Origin: Saprospiraceae bacterium | Lineage (GTDB): Bacteria; Bacteroidota; Bacteroidia; Chitinophagales; Saprospiraceae | Direction of reading: 5' to 3' | NCBI GenBank assembly: GCA_022448955.1 | Contig: JAKVCU010000059.1 | Span: 1 to 52,161, forward strand | Length of the DNA stretch: 52,161 nucleotides | Shown: positions 37,035 to 46,882 of the stretch, in pieces | Layout of the letters: every line of letters begins with the position of its first letter | Position numbering within the stretch: position 1 is the stretch's first letter | The notes under the pieces: generated by a model | Told to the model about the DNA's origin: nothing | Seen by the model: the letters and a program-made list of their open reading frames with translations, nothing else | The model's database searches: none | Translations under genes and position numbers: made by a program

Positions 37035-37066
37035 TTTGTATTTCTAAAAAGATCATTCTATCTTTG
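37035..37066 (+). promoter_or_regulatory. Promoter for rplU-rpmA
   Basis: TTTG at 37035-37038 and TATCTTTG at 37059-37066, spaced by 20 bases, agree with the Bacteroidota promoter consensus. It lies about 60 bases before rplU, leaving a leader that could hold autoregulation. Confidence 0.7.
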
Positions 37067-37127
37067 CAGCCTGATTGAATTAAGCCATTCAAAGGAATGG
37101 ATTTTTTATTGATTTAAATATATCGAA

Positions 37128-37436
37128 ATGTTCGCAATCGTAACGATAGCTGGTCAACAATTCAAAGTTGAGGAAGGCCAAGAAGTCTTCGTCCACCAGT
37201 TAGAAGCCACTAAAGGAGATAGCGTATCATTCGATCAAGTATTATTGATCGATAATGATGGCGCTGTTGCAGTAGGCACGCCGGTGTTGGACGCAAAAGT
37301 AAATGCAACTGTACTCGAGCATGTCAAAGGAGACAAAGTGATTGTTTTCAAAAAGAAGAGACGTAAAGGATACAAGGTGAAAAACGGTCACAGACAACGC
37401 TTTACAAAAATTAAAATCGATTCAATCGACAATTAA
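37128..37436 (+). CDS. rplU: 50S ribosomal protein L21
   Basis: A 102-residue protein of typical L21 length: MFAIVTIAGQQFKVEEGQ at the start and VIVFKKKRRKGYKVKNGHRQ at the end are family signatures. L21 binds 23S rRNA. It is followed after 60 bases by rpmA, the usual pairing. Unlike its neighbour it carries no extension. Confidence 0.97.
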   Translation: MFAIVTIAGQQFKVEEGQEVFVHQLEATKGDSVSFDQVLLIDNDGAVAVGTPVLDAKVNATVLEHVKGDKVIVFKKKRRKGYKVKNGHRQRFTKIKIDSIDN

Positions 37437-37496
37437 TTTTTGTTCTATCTAGTTCAGAGGAGCATTTTTATTATCAACTCAGAAAATTGATCTATT

Positions 37497-38186
37497 ATGG
37501 CTCATAAAAAGGGTGTCGGTAGTACGGATAATGGACGGGACAGTAAGAGTAAGCGTCTTGGTGTCAAATTATTCGGTGGACAAGCTGCCAAAGCGGGGAA
37601 CATCATCGTTCGCCAAAGAGGTACAAAATACCACGCAGGTGAAAACGCGTACCTAGCAAAAGATTTCACTATCCATGCTAAAGTAGATGGTGTAGTATCT
37701 TTTAGACGTAGAAAAAATAATCGTACCTACGTTTCTATTCTTCCAAATGGTGCAGACGTTATAGCGGCGCCAGCGCCTTCTCCAAAGAAAGCTGAGCCAG
37801 TAGCAACTACTCCAGCAGTGGAAGAAGCTGTTGCAGAAGCGCCTGTAAAGAAAGCGCCTGCAAAGAAAGCTACAAAAACAGAGAAGATCACTTTACCTTC
37901 TGGAAAAAAGATAAAGCAAGATGATCTTAAGATTGTAGAAGGCGTTGGTCCTAAAATTGAAGGTCTCTTAAATGAAGGAGGAATTCATACTTGGGCAGAT
38001 CTTGCTAATGCAGATCTTGAGAAAGTTCAGGCTATCTTGGATGAAGCTGGCTCTCGTTACCGCATGCACAATCCTGCTACTTGGGCAAAGCAAGCTCAAA
38101 TGGCAGTTGACGCAAAATGGGAGGAGCTAGAAGCTTATCAAGATAGATTAGATGGAGGTCGTGAGCCTGACGAAGATGGTAAATAA
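37497..38186 (+). CDS. rpmA: 50S ribosomal protein L27 fused to a helix-hairpin-helix domain
   Basis: Residues 1-85 are a normal L27 ([34 protein letters not shown]), whose N-terminus reaches the peptidyl transferase centre. Typical L27 ends near there, but this protein continues to 229 residues. An Ala/Pro/Lys linker (about 90-140) leads to a C-terminal domain (about 140-220) with [17 protein letters not shown], a helix-hairpin-helix motif of the DUF4332-like kind, and ends in an acidic tail. The frame is continuous, with no sign of a false join. The extension probably sits at the ribosome surface and may bind nucleic acid. Confidence 0.93.
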   Translation: MAHKKGVGSTDNGRDSKSKRLGVKLFGGQAAKAGNIIVRQRGTKYHAGENAYLAKDFTIHAKVDGVVSFRRRKNNRTYVSILPNGADVIAAPAPSPKKAEPVATTPAVEEAVAEAPVKKAPAKKATKTEKITLPSGKKIKQDDLKIVEGVGPKIEGLLNEGGIHTWADLANADLEKVQAILDEAGSRYRMHNPATWAKQAQMAVDAKWEELEAYQDRLDGGREPDEDGK

Positions 38187-38310
38187 TTGAGGAAAAAAGC
38201 ACCTCTGTCAAACGTTAGAAATAATTGACATCATTTTTTTTGGAGATGTCAAAAATTTCTGGCAACTTACGTAGCAATAGTTTTAGTTTTCATAGCTTTA
38301 TATTTTGGGT

Positions 38311-38339
38311 CCTATCCATCCTTTGGATAGGGCTTTTTT
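38311..38339 (+). terminator. Intrinsic terminator downstream of rpmA
   Basis: Seven-base perfect arms CCTATCC/GGATAGG with a seven-base loop, then GC and a run of six T. It lies about 125 bases after rpmA and abuts the stop of the convergent response regulator gene. A further short stem (GACATC/GATGTC) is at 38227-38250. Confidence 0.8.
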
Positions 38340-39039
38340 AATCTACGACAAAACGATAGCCTACACCTTTTAAAGTGATAATCTTTACACTTTCGTCTTT
38401 CTTGAGATAATCCCTCAATTTTTTGATATAAACGTCGAGATTTCTTGAATTAAAGAACGTATCATCACCCCAGACTTCTTTCAATATTTTTTTACGAGCT
38501 ACACTCTGATTTTTTCGTCCTACTAATAATTGCAACACCTGTGCTTCGCGATGAGAAAGTTTTGTAATTTCTTCCTTGTAGGCTAATTCATACCGCAGTG
38601 GATAGAAATGATAATGGCCTAATTGAAACTTATCAAAAGACTTAGTAGTTGGTTTTATAACATTTCCTTGCATCAATTGAAGTAAGTTTTGCATACGGAT
38701 AATAAGCTCCTCCATACTGAAGGGCTTCTTTAGATAATCATTCCCTCCAACGGTAAAGCCCTTAATGACATCATCGGTTTGATTTTTTGCAGTCAGATAA
38801 ATGATAGGTACATCTAATTGTTTTTTTCTAATTTTTTCACCTAAAGTGAATCCATCAATATTTGGAAGCATCACGTCTAGTATACATATATCAGGTTGGT
38901 ATTGCTCAAAGGCAGGAATAACATGAAGGCCATCTGTAATTAGATTCACCTCATATAATCTACTTTCTAAACTTTCTTTTACAATTTTTGCCAAAAATGG
39001 CTCGTCTTCTACGTAAAGTACTTTTACTTTACTACTCAT
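38338..39039 (-). CDS. OmpR-family two-component response regulator
   Basis: A 233-residue regulator. The receiver domain (about 5-120) has the acidic pocket EDE at 11-13, phospho-acceptor Asp55 (ILDVMLP), and the conserved Lys in YLKKPF. The C-terminal winged-helix domain (about 135-230) includes LSHREAQVLQLLV and SRNLDVYIKKLRDYLKKD. It is 10 bases downstream of its partner kinase gene. Targets are unknown; the divergent GLPGLI/outer-membrane genes are plausible. Confidence 0.94.
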   Translation of the reverse strand: MSSKVKVLYVEDEPFLAKIVKESLESRLYEVNLITDGLHVIPAFEQYQPDICILDVMLPNIDGFTLGEKIRKKQLDVPIIYLTAKNQTDDVIKGFTVGGNDYLKKPFSMEELIIRMQNLLQLMQGNVIKPTTKSFDKFQLGHYHFYPLRYELAYKEEITKLSHREAQVLQLLVGRKNQSVARKKILKEVWGDDTFFNSRNLDVYIKKLRDYLKKDESVKIITLKGVGYRFVVD

Positions 39040-39049
39040 ATCTTATTTT

Positions 39050-40510
39050 TTATCGTGGTAATTGAATTATAAAGCGACTCCCCTCTCCTATTCTACTCTT
39101 TAGAGAAATATCACCCTCATGCTTACGAATAACACTTGCTACGTAGCTTAATCCTAAACCATGCCCTTTTATATGGTGAGTATTACCAGTGGGTACTCGA
39201 AAAAACTTTTCAAATATCTTATTCTGATATTCTTCTGAAATACCTAATCCATTATCACGTACTTCTAATTCTACTGCTTCACTAGCTTCTCTTAGATTGA
39301 TCTCAATTTCAGGATCATGTGGACTGTACTTTAGTGCATTATCTAATAAATTGTAGATGACACTCATCAAATGTAATCGATCACCATTAAGCTGAAAGTC
39401 AGTACCTTCTATATTCAAATTGATCTTTGCAGCTACCTTTTCAAACTGTAATCGCATGGATGTAACAATCTCTTGAGTCAATTCCTTCAAATCAAACATT
39501 TCAATTTTTAGCTTTGGTTCTTTCTGCTCGAACAATGACATCTTCAACACTTTATCTACTAATAAAGAAAGACGGTTCAGTTCATGCTTAGATATTTGAA
39601 GATATTCCTTTGTCTTTTCAGGATCATTCAAAGCATTAAAGCTACTCATTGCTTCAATGGCTACTCCTACTGTTGTAATTGGAGTTTTTAACTCATGCGT
39701 AATATTGCTGATAAAATCATTTTTAAGTGCTGTAAGCCGTTGCTGCTGTTGCAAACTCCTGTAGATAAAAAAGAAGGCTAAGCTCACTAAAGAAAATAAA
39801 AATATGGAAAATAAAATTTCTGTATACATTCCTTTTATTACACTAGACTGGAATTCAGCAATAGCCAATTTATATACATCTCCCTTTAATATATCCCTGT
39901 AATAACCTTCTTGCAACTTTTCACTAAGTAAGCCTGTATCCTGGTACATGATTATCTCATAGCTTGCCGCAATGGCTTTATCATCTAGCTTTGTTGCTAG
40001 CTGCTTATTGAGTTTTTCAAGTACGGTAGGCGCATCCTTTGGGGTATTTGCATTAAGAATCGAATCTAGTCGTAACTCTTCTCCATCATCAATTTGCATA
40101 ATCACGGATACATTCTTCATTCGATTTCCAGTAATAAACATAGAATCATCAAATGAATTGATTTCAATTCTATAATTAGTATCTCGCTCTAAGCTTCTAA
40201 AATCAGGCTGTTTTGCTTCCGAAAACTTTTCTGCTGACTCAAATAGCAGATTGACATCCTCTAATCGCTTACCTTCTACATTTAAGATTAATGAGTCTTT
40301 TATCTCAATGATCGGCCCTAGAATGAGTTTATGGAAACTCTCATCTTCAATATCTCTTGCGGTATTTGCGTAAAAGAAAGTAAGTTCTTTAGTCAAAACC
40401 TCGAGATCATCTTTATAAACCTGCTTTAGCCAAACCCATAAAAAAACAAGTAGTAACAAAAGACTACTAATCATGAGAAAAAAGGATAGGCGGTTATTTC
40501 GATTCAACAT
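39050..40510 (-). CDS. Sensor histidine kinase
   Basis: A 486-residue membrane kinase. Transmembrane helices at about 9-28 and 229-250 frame an extracytoplasmic sensor domain of about 200 residues with no recognised fold. HisKA has phospho-acceptor His272 (THELKTP). The HATPase domain shows the N box NLLDNALKYSP, G1 DNGLGI and the G2 region GHGLGLSY. It is transcribed with the downstream response regulator and diverges from the GLPGLI gene with 136 bases between. Confidence 0.95.
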   Translation of the reverse strand: MLNRNNRLSFFLMISSLLLLLVFLWVWLKQVYKDDLEVLTKELTFFYANTARDIEDESFHKLILGPIIEIKDSLILNVEGKRLEDVNLLFESAEKFSEAKQPDFRSLERDTNYRIEINSFDDSMFITGNRMKNVSVIMQIDDGEELRLDSILNANTPKDAPTVLEKLNKQLATKLDDKAIAASYEIIMYQDTGLLSEKLQEGYYRDILKGDVYKLAIAEFQSSVIKGMYTEILFSIFLFSLVSLAFFFIYRSLQQQQRLTALKNDFISNITHELKTPITTVGVAIEAMSSFNALNDPEKTKEYLQISKHELNRLSLLVDKVLKMSLFEQKEPKLKIEMFDLKELTQEIVTSMRLQFEKVAAKINLNIEGTDFQLNGDRLHLMSVIYNLLDNALKYSPHDPEIEINLREASEAVELEVRDNGLGISEEYQNKIFEKFFRVPTGNTHHIKGHGLGLSYVASVIRKHEGDISLKSRIGEGSRFIIQLPR

Positions 40511-40623
40511 GTTCTTTTGATCATTTCCTCAAAAATAGCTTGAAAATCAACAGAATGCTTGTTCTATTAACCTTAATTAACATTAAATATAGGTTGCTTA
40601 ACGGTAGCCCTTGATTTCCCCCT

Positions 40624-40631
40624 TAGATTTG
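40624..40631 (+). promoter_or_regulatory. Putative -7 element for the GLPGLI gene
   Basis: TAGATTTG matches TAnnTTTG 16 bases before the start codon. No properly spaced TTTG lies upstream (nearest TTG is 27 bases away), which fits an activator-dependent promoter, perhaps under the adjacent two-component system. Confidence 0.45.
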
Positions 40632-40646
40632 TAATCAAAAAAACGA

Positions 40647-41402
40647 ATGAAAAAATTAACAGCATTTATTTATCTCGCTTGTCTTCCTTTCTTTTTCTCT
40701 TCTGCCTATGGGCAAAATAAAGAAGGCCAAATAGTTTATACAGAAACCATCAAGTTTGACATTGATTTGCCGGAAGCGGCGAAAGCATATGCTGATCTTA
40801 TTCCGAAAGAGCAAAAATCAAAAAATATCCTCTTCTTTGATGAAGCAGATTCCATCTACAAGCCTTATGAAGGTGGCGATGATGAAGTAATTGAAAGAGG
40901 AGAAGCTGGTGGCATGATGACAATGGTTATCCAACGCCCTGAATATCAAGTATACAAAGAAATGAATAAGGAGATGATGCTTACCAAGCAAGAATTCATG
41001 GGTAGAGCATTCCTCATCGATAGTCCATTCGAAAATCATAACTGGAAAATCTCAGGAGAATCTAAAAAAATATTAGACTACAACTGCATCAAAGCTACCC
41101 TTCAAGATACAAGCAAGACGGTTGTTGCCTGGTTTACACCTCAAATTCCAGTTTCGAATGGCCCTGGTTCTTATCATAAATTGCCTGGAATGATCCTAGA
41201 ATTAGATATAAATGAAGGAAAAAGAACCCTTCTCGCCGAGAAAGTAACTCTTACGCCAAATGAAAAAGGCACTATCACAAAACCTAAAAAAGGTAAAAAA
41301 GTATCAAGAGCAGAATACGAAAAAATAGTAGAAGAAAAGACTAAAGAAATGGAAGAACAAATGGGCGGAAGCGGCTCCTTCCAAATTCAAATTAGAAACT
41401 AA
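40647..41402 (+). CDS. GLPGLI family exported protein
   Basis: A 251-residue protein with a signal peptide ending at AYGQ (about residue 23). The family block for which GLPGLI proteins are named appears here as KLPGMILELDI near residue 190. It is preceded by ILDYNCIKAT and VAWFTPQIPVSNGP, also typical. Function is unknown; the family is periplasmic and often precedes TonB-receptor-like barrels, as here (93 bases later). The C-terminus is rich in Lys and Glu. Confidence 0.88.
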   Translation: MKKLTAFIYLACLPFFFSSAYGQNKEGQIVYTETIKFDIDLPEAAKAYADLIPKEQKSKNILFFDEADSIYKPYEGGDDEVIERGEAGGMMTMVIQRPEYQVYKEMNKEMMLTKQEFMGRAFLIDSPFENHNWKISGESKKILDYNCIKATLQDTSKTVVAWFTPQIPVSNGPGSYHKLPGMILELDINEGKRTLLAEKVTLTPNEKGTITKPKKGKKVSRAEYEKIVEEKTKEMEEQMGGSGSFQIQIRN

Positions 41403-41495
41403 CACATCTATAAAGTTATTACTAAGAAATCACCACATCATCCGACTTTTAGACGGTGGCTAAATGAGCTGCCGTCTTATAAAACCACACACTCC

Positions 41496-44276
41496 ATGAA
41501 ATACATTTTATCTGTCGCGAGTCTATTTTTACTGGCTTTCACTTCCGTAAAAACCCATGCACAAAGCACCATCATAGAAGGCATTATCCAAGACTCTAGT
41601 CAACAAACGCTACCGGGAGCTACTATTATGCTACTTCAAGCAGCAGACTCCATACTAGTTCATTTTGCTATTACGGAGCCGAACGGACAGTTTAAACTAC
41701 CCCCTACTAATAAAGGCAAGTATTTACTTCAAGCTACTTATGTTGGATACGAAACCTATTTCCTCTCGCTTCAAATGGAAGGCGATCAAGATGTACTTCG
41801 CCTCCCTCCTATTCAATTGCAAGGAGAAGTTGCAGACCTAGAACAAGTCGTCGTGGAAGCAGATCGAATCCCTATACAAATCAAAAAAGATACCATTGTA
41901 TACGATGCAAAAGCCTTCAAAACGCGCCCAAATGCCGCAGTAGAAGATTTACTCAAAAAACTACCAGGAGTTGAAGTTGACCGAGAAGGAAATGTAAAAG
42001 CACAAGGTGAAAGGGTGCAAAAGGTATTAGTAGATGGAAAAGAGTTTTTTGGTAACGATCCAAAAATTGCTACTAAAAACTTAGCTGCCGATGCCATTGA
42101 TAAAGTGGAAGTTTTTGATAAAAAATCAGATCGTGCGGAGTTTTCAGGGATTGATGACGGCCAACGCCAAAAAACAATCAACTTAGCCCTTAAAGAAGAT
42201 AAAAAGAACGGATTCTTTGGCAAGTTAAGCGGTGGTTATGGCACTGATGAACGCTACGAAGCAAAAGGAAATATTAATCGCTTTGGTAAAAAATTACAGT
42301 TTTCTGCACTAGGAATGTTGAACAATATCAATGAAGCAGGATTTTCTATTAATGACTATATCAATTTTATGGGGGGCCTTGGTCGCATGATGGGTGGTGG
42401 CAGCGGTATGCTTCGCTTAAATATTACATCTGATGATATGAGTATGCCAATTGATTTTGGGGGAAATACAGGTATTACTAATACAGGAGCCATTGGCATG
42501 AATTTTAACTATGATTTTAGTAAAAACACACAACTTAACTCCAGTTATTTTTACAGTCGAAGAAATAATGTACTCGATAGAACAGCATTTCGCGAAAGCT
42601 TAGTTGATGACTTTAGCTATATCTCGGATGAAAACTCCATCCAAAATAACTTGAGTAATGGTCACAGCCTAAATCTTAATTTTGAGCATAAGTTTGACTC
42701 TACTCAAAATATCAAACTTCGATCTCAATTTAGACTATTGGATACAGATTTGCAACGGCTAAACAACACACAAAACTTCTTTGGAGATCAATTAGAAAGC
42801 AGTACTTCCCAAGATTATCAATCTGTTGGAGATCGTTTTAATTTTAACGCTAACCTTATTTATAAAAAGAAATTAGGCAAAGCAGGTAGAGTATTAGTCG
42901 CCAGTGCTAATGTTGCACATGTAAATATGGATGCTAAGGCTGACTTATTTTCCTTAAACTCTTTTTCTGACGCAGTTATAGATACTATTAATCAGTCTCA
43001 GGTCAGAAAAAACGAGCAATTGGATTATGAAGCTAAAATATCCTACACAGAGCCTCTAGGGAAAAAACAATACTTGGATTTAAGCTTTAATCACAGAAAT
43101 TATGACAATGAATCAATCAAAAACTTTTTTGATCAAAGACAAATTCCGTCAAGCTTCCTGCCTGCATTGAGTAATCATTTCCAAAGAGATTATTTCTATA
43201 ACTTATTGAAGTTACGTTATCAAAGAAACTCAAAAAAATCCAACCTTAATTTAGGATTAGGACTACAACAATCAGAGCTTAGAGGAGAAATCATTTCTCA
43301 AGAATTTGAAATCAATCGTGACTTCTTATTCTTACTACCAAGTGCAAGTTGGAACTACAACTTTACTTCCACTAAGAATATCAGGTTCAATTATAAAACC
43401 AATATTCAAGAACCATCATTGGAACAATTGCAACCTGTAGTAAATAATACCGATCCATTGAATATTTACATAGGTAATCCAAACCTTAAACCAGAGTACC
43501 AACATTCAATGAGTCTGAATTTTATGACTTTTGACCAGTTTACATTTACTAATTTCTTCACATTCTTGGATGTGACTTATACCCAAGATAAGATCACTAA
43601 CGCTCGTTCTGTTGATGCCTTGTTTCGCCAAACCATGGAGCCTATTAATGTAAGAGAGGATTGGCAGGTCAGTAACTATCTATCTTTTTCAACGCCTATT
43701 AAGATGATCAAGAGTAAGGTGAATATTAACTCCAACATCATTTATCATCGTGGTTTACAAATGATTAATGATTTAGAGAATGTTACGGATCAATTTATTG
43801 GTTCTTTTGATTTGAGCTTGGAAAATCGCAAAAAGGATATGGTTGATGTGGTCATAGGTACAAAATGGACGTATAATGCTACTCAATATTCGATCAACAA
43901 AAAGCTTGAAAGAAGTTTTACGAATCGAGAGTACTATGCAGATTTGACTTTAGACATGAAGAAAAACTACTTATTAAATACTTCATTCACCTACACCTTA
44001 TTCGATGATAATGGATTTAATGATCAGCAAGTAGTGCCTATTTGGACAGCAAGTTTATCCAAAACTTTCTTAAAAGATGATAGAGGCCAGTTGAAGCTAA
44101 CGGTTTTTGATATTCTGAATCAGAACGTTGGCATAAATAGAAGAGCAGAGTCCAATTTTATTTTAGATGAAAGAATTCGATCATTAGGTAGATATGCGAT
44201 GCTCAGCTTTACTTATTCCCTCTCAGGATTTAATCCAAATGAGGATGGAATACAAATTACAACAAAACGAAGGTGA
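41496..44276 (+). CDS. Outer-membrane beta-barrel protein, TonB-receptor-like
   Basis: A 926-residue protein: signal peptide (to about THAQ, residue 23), a carboxypeptidase-regulatory-like domain (about 27-110), a plug-like domain with DLLKKLPGVEVDREGNV and VLVDGKEFFGNDP (about 140-225), then a large barrel of the OMP_b-brl_3 type (about 400-915). It lacks the SusC signature and a SusD partner, so it is a different group from the SusC at 14.2 kb. It pairs with the GLPGLI gene upstream. Cargo is unknown. Confidence 0.9.
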   Translation: MKYILSVASLFLLAFTSVKTHAQSTIIEGIIQDSSQQTLPGATIMLLQAADSILVHFAITEPNGQFKLPPTNKGKYLLQATYVGYETYFLSLQMEGDQDVLRLPPIQLQGEVADLEQVVVEADRIPIQIKKDTIVYDAKAFKTRPNAAVEDLLKKLPGVEVDREGNVKAQGERVQKVLVDGKEFFGNDPKIATKNLAADAIDKVEVFDKKSDRAEFSGIDDGQRQKTINLALKEDKKNGFFGKLSGGYGTDERYEAKGNINRFGKKLQFSALGMLNNINEAGFSINDYINFMGGLGRMMGGGSGMLRLNITSDDMSMPIDFGGNTGITNTGAIGMNFNYDFSKNTQLNSSYFYSRRNNVLDRTAFRESLVDDFSYISDENSIQNNLSNGHSLNLNFEHKFDSTQNIKLRSQFRLLDTDLQRLNNTQNFFGDQLESSTSQDYQSVGDRFNFNANLIYKKKLGKAGRVLVASANVAHVNMDAKADLFSLNSFSDAVIDTINQSQVRKNEQLDYEAKISYTEPLGKKQYLDLSFNHRNYDNESIKNFFDQRQIPSSFLPALSNHFQRDYFYNLLKLRYQRNSKKSNLNLGLGLQQSELRGEIISQEFEINRDFLFLLPSASWNYNFTSTKNIRFNYKTNIQEPSLEQLQPVVNNTDPLNIYIGNPNLKPEYQHSMSLNFMTFDQFTFTNFFTFLDVTYTQDKITNARSVDALFRQTMEPINVREDWQVSNYLSFSTPIKMIKSKVNINSNIIYHRGLQMINDLENVTDQFIGSFDLSLENRKKDMVDVVIGTKWTYNATQYSINKKLERSFTNREYYADLTLDMKKNYLLNTSFTYTLFDDNGFNDQQVVPIWTASLSKTFLKDDRGQLKLTVFDILNQNVGINRRAESNFILDERIRSLGRYAMLSFTYSLSGFNPNEDGIQITTKRR

Positions 44277-44293
44277 TCGATAGAAGAATTAGA

Positions 44294-44326
44294 AGGCTCA
44301 GCAAGAGGTGCTGGGTCCTTTCATTT
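44294..44326 (+). terminator. Probable intrinsic terminator after the barrel gene
   Basis: A nine-pair stem (GGCTCAGCA / TGCTGGGTC, two G-U pairs) with a five-base loop is followed by CCTTTCATTT, a moderately T-rich stretch. It separates the GLPGLI-barrel pair from the peptidase gene. Confidence 0.5.
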
Positions 44327-44453
44327 AGGGCCTTTTGAGCTCCTTTGCATTGTTTACTCCAAATGAAACCCCTAACTACTTTCACGTTTAGCATTTTTAT
44401 TTCTTGGGATTTTAAATAGCTTTCTTTTATTTTAGGATCATAAAATCTTATCA

Positions 44454-46829
44454 ATGATCCGAATTATTCTTTTTTCCATCTGTTTTGTTTACAGCTTTAT
44501 CTGTTTCAGTCAAAATATTTCAAATGCCTCTGCACTTAAAATTGAGCAAATTATGCAAGGCGATCGCTTTGTTGGGTATTCTCCTGATCAGATTAGCTGG
44601 TCGGCAGATAGTAAAGACATCCTTTTCCGCTGGAATCCTGATATGGATACCTTAAAAAGTCAATTTAAACTCGATATCAATGACCAGAAGATCGAGAAAG
44701 TAAGTCTGCAAGAATTAAAAGAAAGACCATCTAGTGGCGATTACAATACCGATCGTACCCAAATGATTTATAGCAAAAACGGTGATGTTTTTCTTTTAGA
44801 TTTAAATTCAATGGCTTCTAAGCAATTGACCAATACTATAGACCGTGAGAACAACCCTCAATTTACTGCTGATGGGCAACAATTTACTTTTGAAAAAAAC
44901 AATAACCTCTTCGTATTCGATTTGGCGAAAGCCACATTAACACAATTAACGAACCTAAAAAGAGGAAAGAAGCGCTCAGAAAGCAGCCTCAATGAAATGG
45001 ATCAATGGCTAGAAGATGATCAATTGGCCTACTTTGACATTTTGGAGCAGCGTAATGCAACAAGGGCCCTGAGACAAGAACAAAGAGAAGGACTTCAAGT
45101 TGATCGCCCAATGGAAATCTACTATGGCAAAAGTAGTATTTCTAATCTGCAAGCATCTCCAGACCTCCGATTTGTTACATTCAGAATGACAAATCGTAGT
45201 CAAGCAGAAGGAACAATCGTCCCTGATTTCGTTACAGAATTAGGTTATACTAAAGATTTAAATGCTCGCCCAAAAGTCGGAAGTGCTCAGGATACTTATG
45301 AAATGGGGGTTTATGATAGACAACGAGATACTTTCTATCGAGTAGACACTAAGCAAATTAAAGGAATTTACAACAAACCAGCCTTTTTAGCAGCTTATCA
45401 CACAGGTGATGATTCCTATAAACCTCAATACGAAAAGCCGAGGGAAGTCATCTTCCACGGTCCCTATTTTTCTGACGACAGTCAAGCCATTATAGTGGTA
45501 CGTTCAATGGATAATAAAGACCGATGGATCTTAGACCTAACGCTGGAGACCGGTAATCTAAGAACACTAGATTGGCAACATGACGATGCTTGGATCGGTG
45601 GTCCAGGTATTAGTGGATGGAATTTCTCAGGAGGGAATATTGGCTGGTATCCAGATAATCAGCATATATGGTTTCAATCAGAAGAAAGTGGATTTTCCCA
45701 TCTTTACAAGTTAAATGTCAACTCAGCTAAAAAAGAAGCATTAACCAAAGGAAAGTTTGAAATTCTAGATGCTTTCCTTTCCAATGATAGGCGTCATTTT
45801 TACATTACATCCAATAGAGAGACACCACACGAGCAGCATTTTTACAAAATGCCAGCCAATGGTGGCAAGATGGAAAAGATTACAGAAGGTATAGGAAACC
45901 ACAGTGTGAGTTTATCACCAGATGAAAAATACTTAGCTATTAGATACAGTTCTAGCAATCAGCCTTGGGAGTTGTACCTAAAGGAGAATAAGGCTGGAGC
46001 CAGCAAGAAAAAGCTCACTTCTTCTACTACTACTGATTTCCAAAAATACGATTGGCGAAAGCCTGAAATCGTTAGATTTACAGCAGCTGATGGGGCCAAA
46101 GTTCCTGCAAGGTTGTATGCTCCTGAGGCTAGTAAAAAAAATGGGGCAGCAGTTATTTTTGTGCATGGCGCAGGTTATTTACAAAATGTACATGAATGGT
46201 GGAGCAGCTACTATCGCGAGTATATGTTTCATAATATTTTAGCAGATAATGGCTATACCGTACTAGATATCGATTATCGAGCCAGTGCAGGATACGGTAG
46301 AGATTGGAGAACGGCTATTTACCAATTTATGGGTGGTCAAGACCTTAGTGATCAAGTAGATGGTGCGAAATATTTGGCAGAAGCCCATGGTATCGATCCA
46401 GATAGAATTGGGATTTATGGCGGTTCTTATGGTGGATTTATTACCCTGATGGGCATGTTTACTTCTCCTGGTACTTTTAAAAGCGGGGCGGCATTGCGTT
46501 CGGTAACGGATTGGGCCCATTATAACCATCCTTACACCTCGAATATATTAAATACGCCAATAGAGGACCCGGAAGCATATCGCAAAAGCTCACCGCTTTA
46601 TCATGCAGAAGGATTAGAAGGAAATTTGCTTATTTTGCATGGTATGGTAGACACCAATGTGCAATTTCAAGATGTGGTTCGTTTATCACAAAGACTAATT
46701 GAATTAGGAAAAGATAATTGGGAGCTAGCGGTCTTCCCAATGGAAGGGCATGGTTTTGTCGAAGCCAGTAGTTGGGCGGATGAGTATAAGCGAATTTTTA
46801 AATTATTTCAACTAACACTCCTAAAATAA
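44454..46829 (+). CDS. S9 family prolyl oligopeptidase / dipeptidyl peptidase IV-like
   Basis: A 791-residue exported peptidase: signal peptide to about ICFSQ (residue 22), a beta-propeller N-terminal domain (about 40-540) and an alpha/beta-hydrolase domain at the C-terminus. The catalytic triad is visible: Ser658 in YGGSYGGF, Asp733 in HGMVDTNVQ and His766 in MEGHGF. Length and layout fit DPP IV-type S9 enzymes, which remove dipeptides or cut short peptides in the periplasm. It has its own gap and terminator-like hairpins on both sides. Confidence 0.92.
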   Translation: MIRIILFSICFVYSFICFSQNISNASALKIEQIMQGDRFVGYSPDQISWSADSKDILFRWNPDMDTLKSQFKLDINDQKIEKVSLQELKERPSSGDYNTDRTQMIYSKNGDVFLLDLNSMASKQLTNTIDRENNPQFTADGQQFTFEKNNNLFVFDLAKATLTQLTNLKRGKKRSESSLNEMDQWLEDDQLAYFDILEQRNATRALRQEQREGLQVDRPMEIYYGKSSISNLQASPDLRFVTFRMTNRSQAEGTIVPDFVTELGYTKDLNARPKVGSAQDTYEMGVYDRQRDTFYRVDTKQIKGIYNKPAFLAAYHTGDDSYKPQYEKPREVIFHGPYFSDDSQAIIVVRSMDNKDRWILDLTLETGNLRTLDWQHDDAWIGGPGISGWNFSGGNIGWYPDNQHIWFQSEESGFSHLYKLNVNSAKKEALTKGKFEILDAFLSNDRRHFYITSNRETPHEQHFYKMPANGGKMEKITEGIGNHSVSLSPDEKYLAIRYSSSNQPWELYLKENKAGASKKKLTSSTTTDFQKYDWRKPEIVRFTAADGAKVPARLYAPEASKKNGAAVIFVHGAGYLQNVHEWWSSYYREYMFHNILADNGYTVLDIDYRASAGYGRDWRTAIYQFMGGQDLSDQVDGAKYLAEAHGIDPDRIGIYGGSYGGFITLMGMFTSPGTFKSGAALRSVTDWAHYNHPYTSNILNTPIEDPEAYRKSSPLYHAEGLEGNLLILHGMVDTNVQFQDVVRLSQRLIELGKDNWELAVFPMEGHGFVEASSWADEYKRIFKLFQLTLLK

Positions 46830-46837
46830 AATAAAAA

Positions 46838-46857
46838 GTAGCATTTTTTGCTGCTAC
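46838..46857 (+). terminator. Hairpin after the S9 peptidase gene
   Basis: Six-base arms GTAGCA/TGCTAC around the loop TTTTTTGC, nine bases after the stop. The downstream sequence is A-rich rather than T-rich, so it is only a tentative terminator. Confidence 0.4.
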
Positions 46858-46882
46858 ATAAAAATTCTAAAACCAACTTATT

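Noticed and set aside
41813-42223. A 136-codon minus-strand open frame
   Set aside because: Antisense to the plug region of the barrel gene; Ser-rich composition is typical of a shadow frame.
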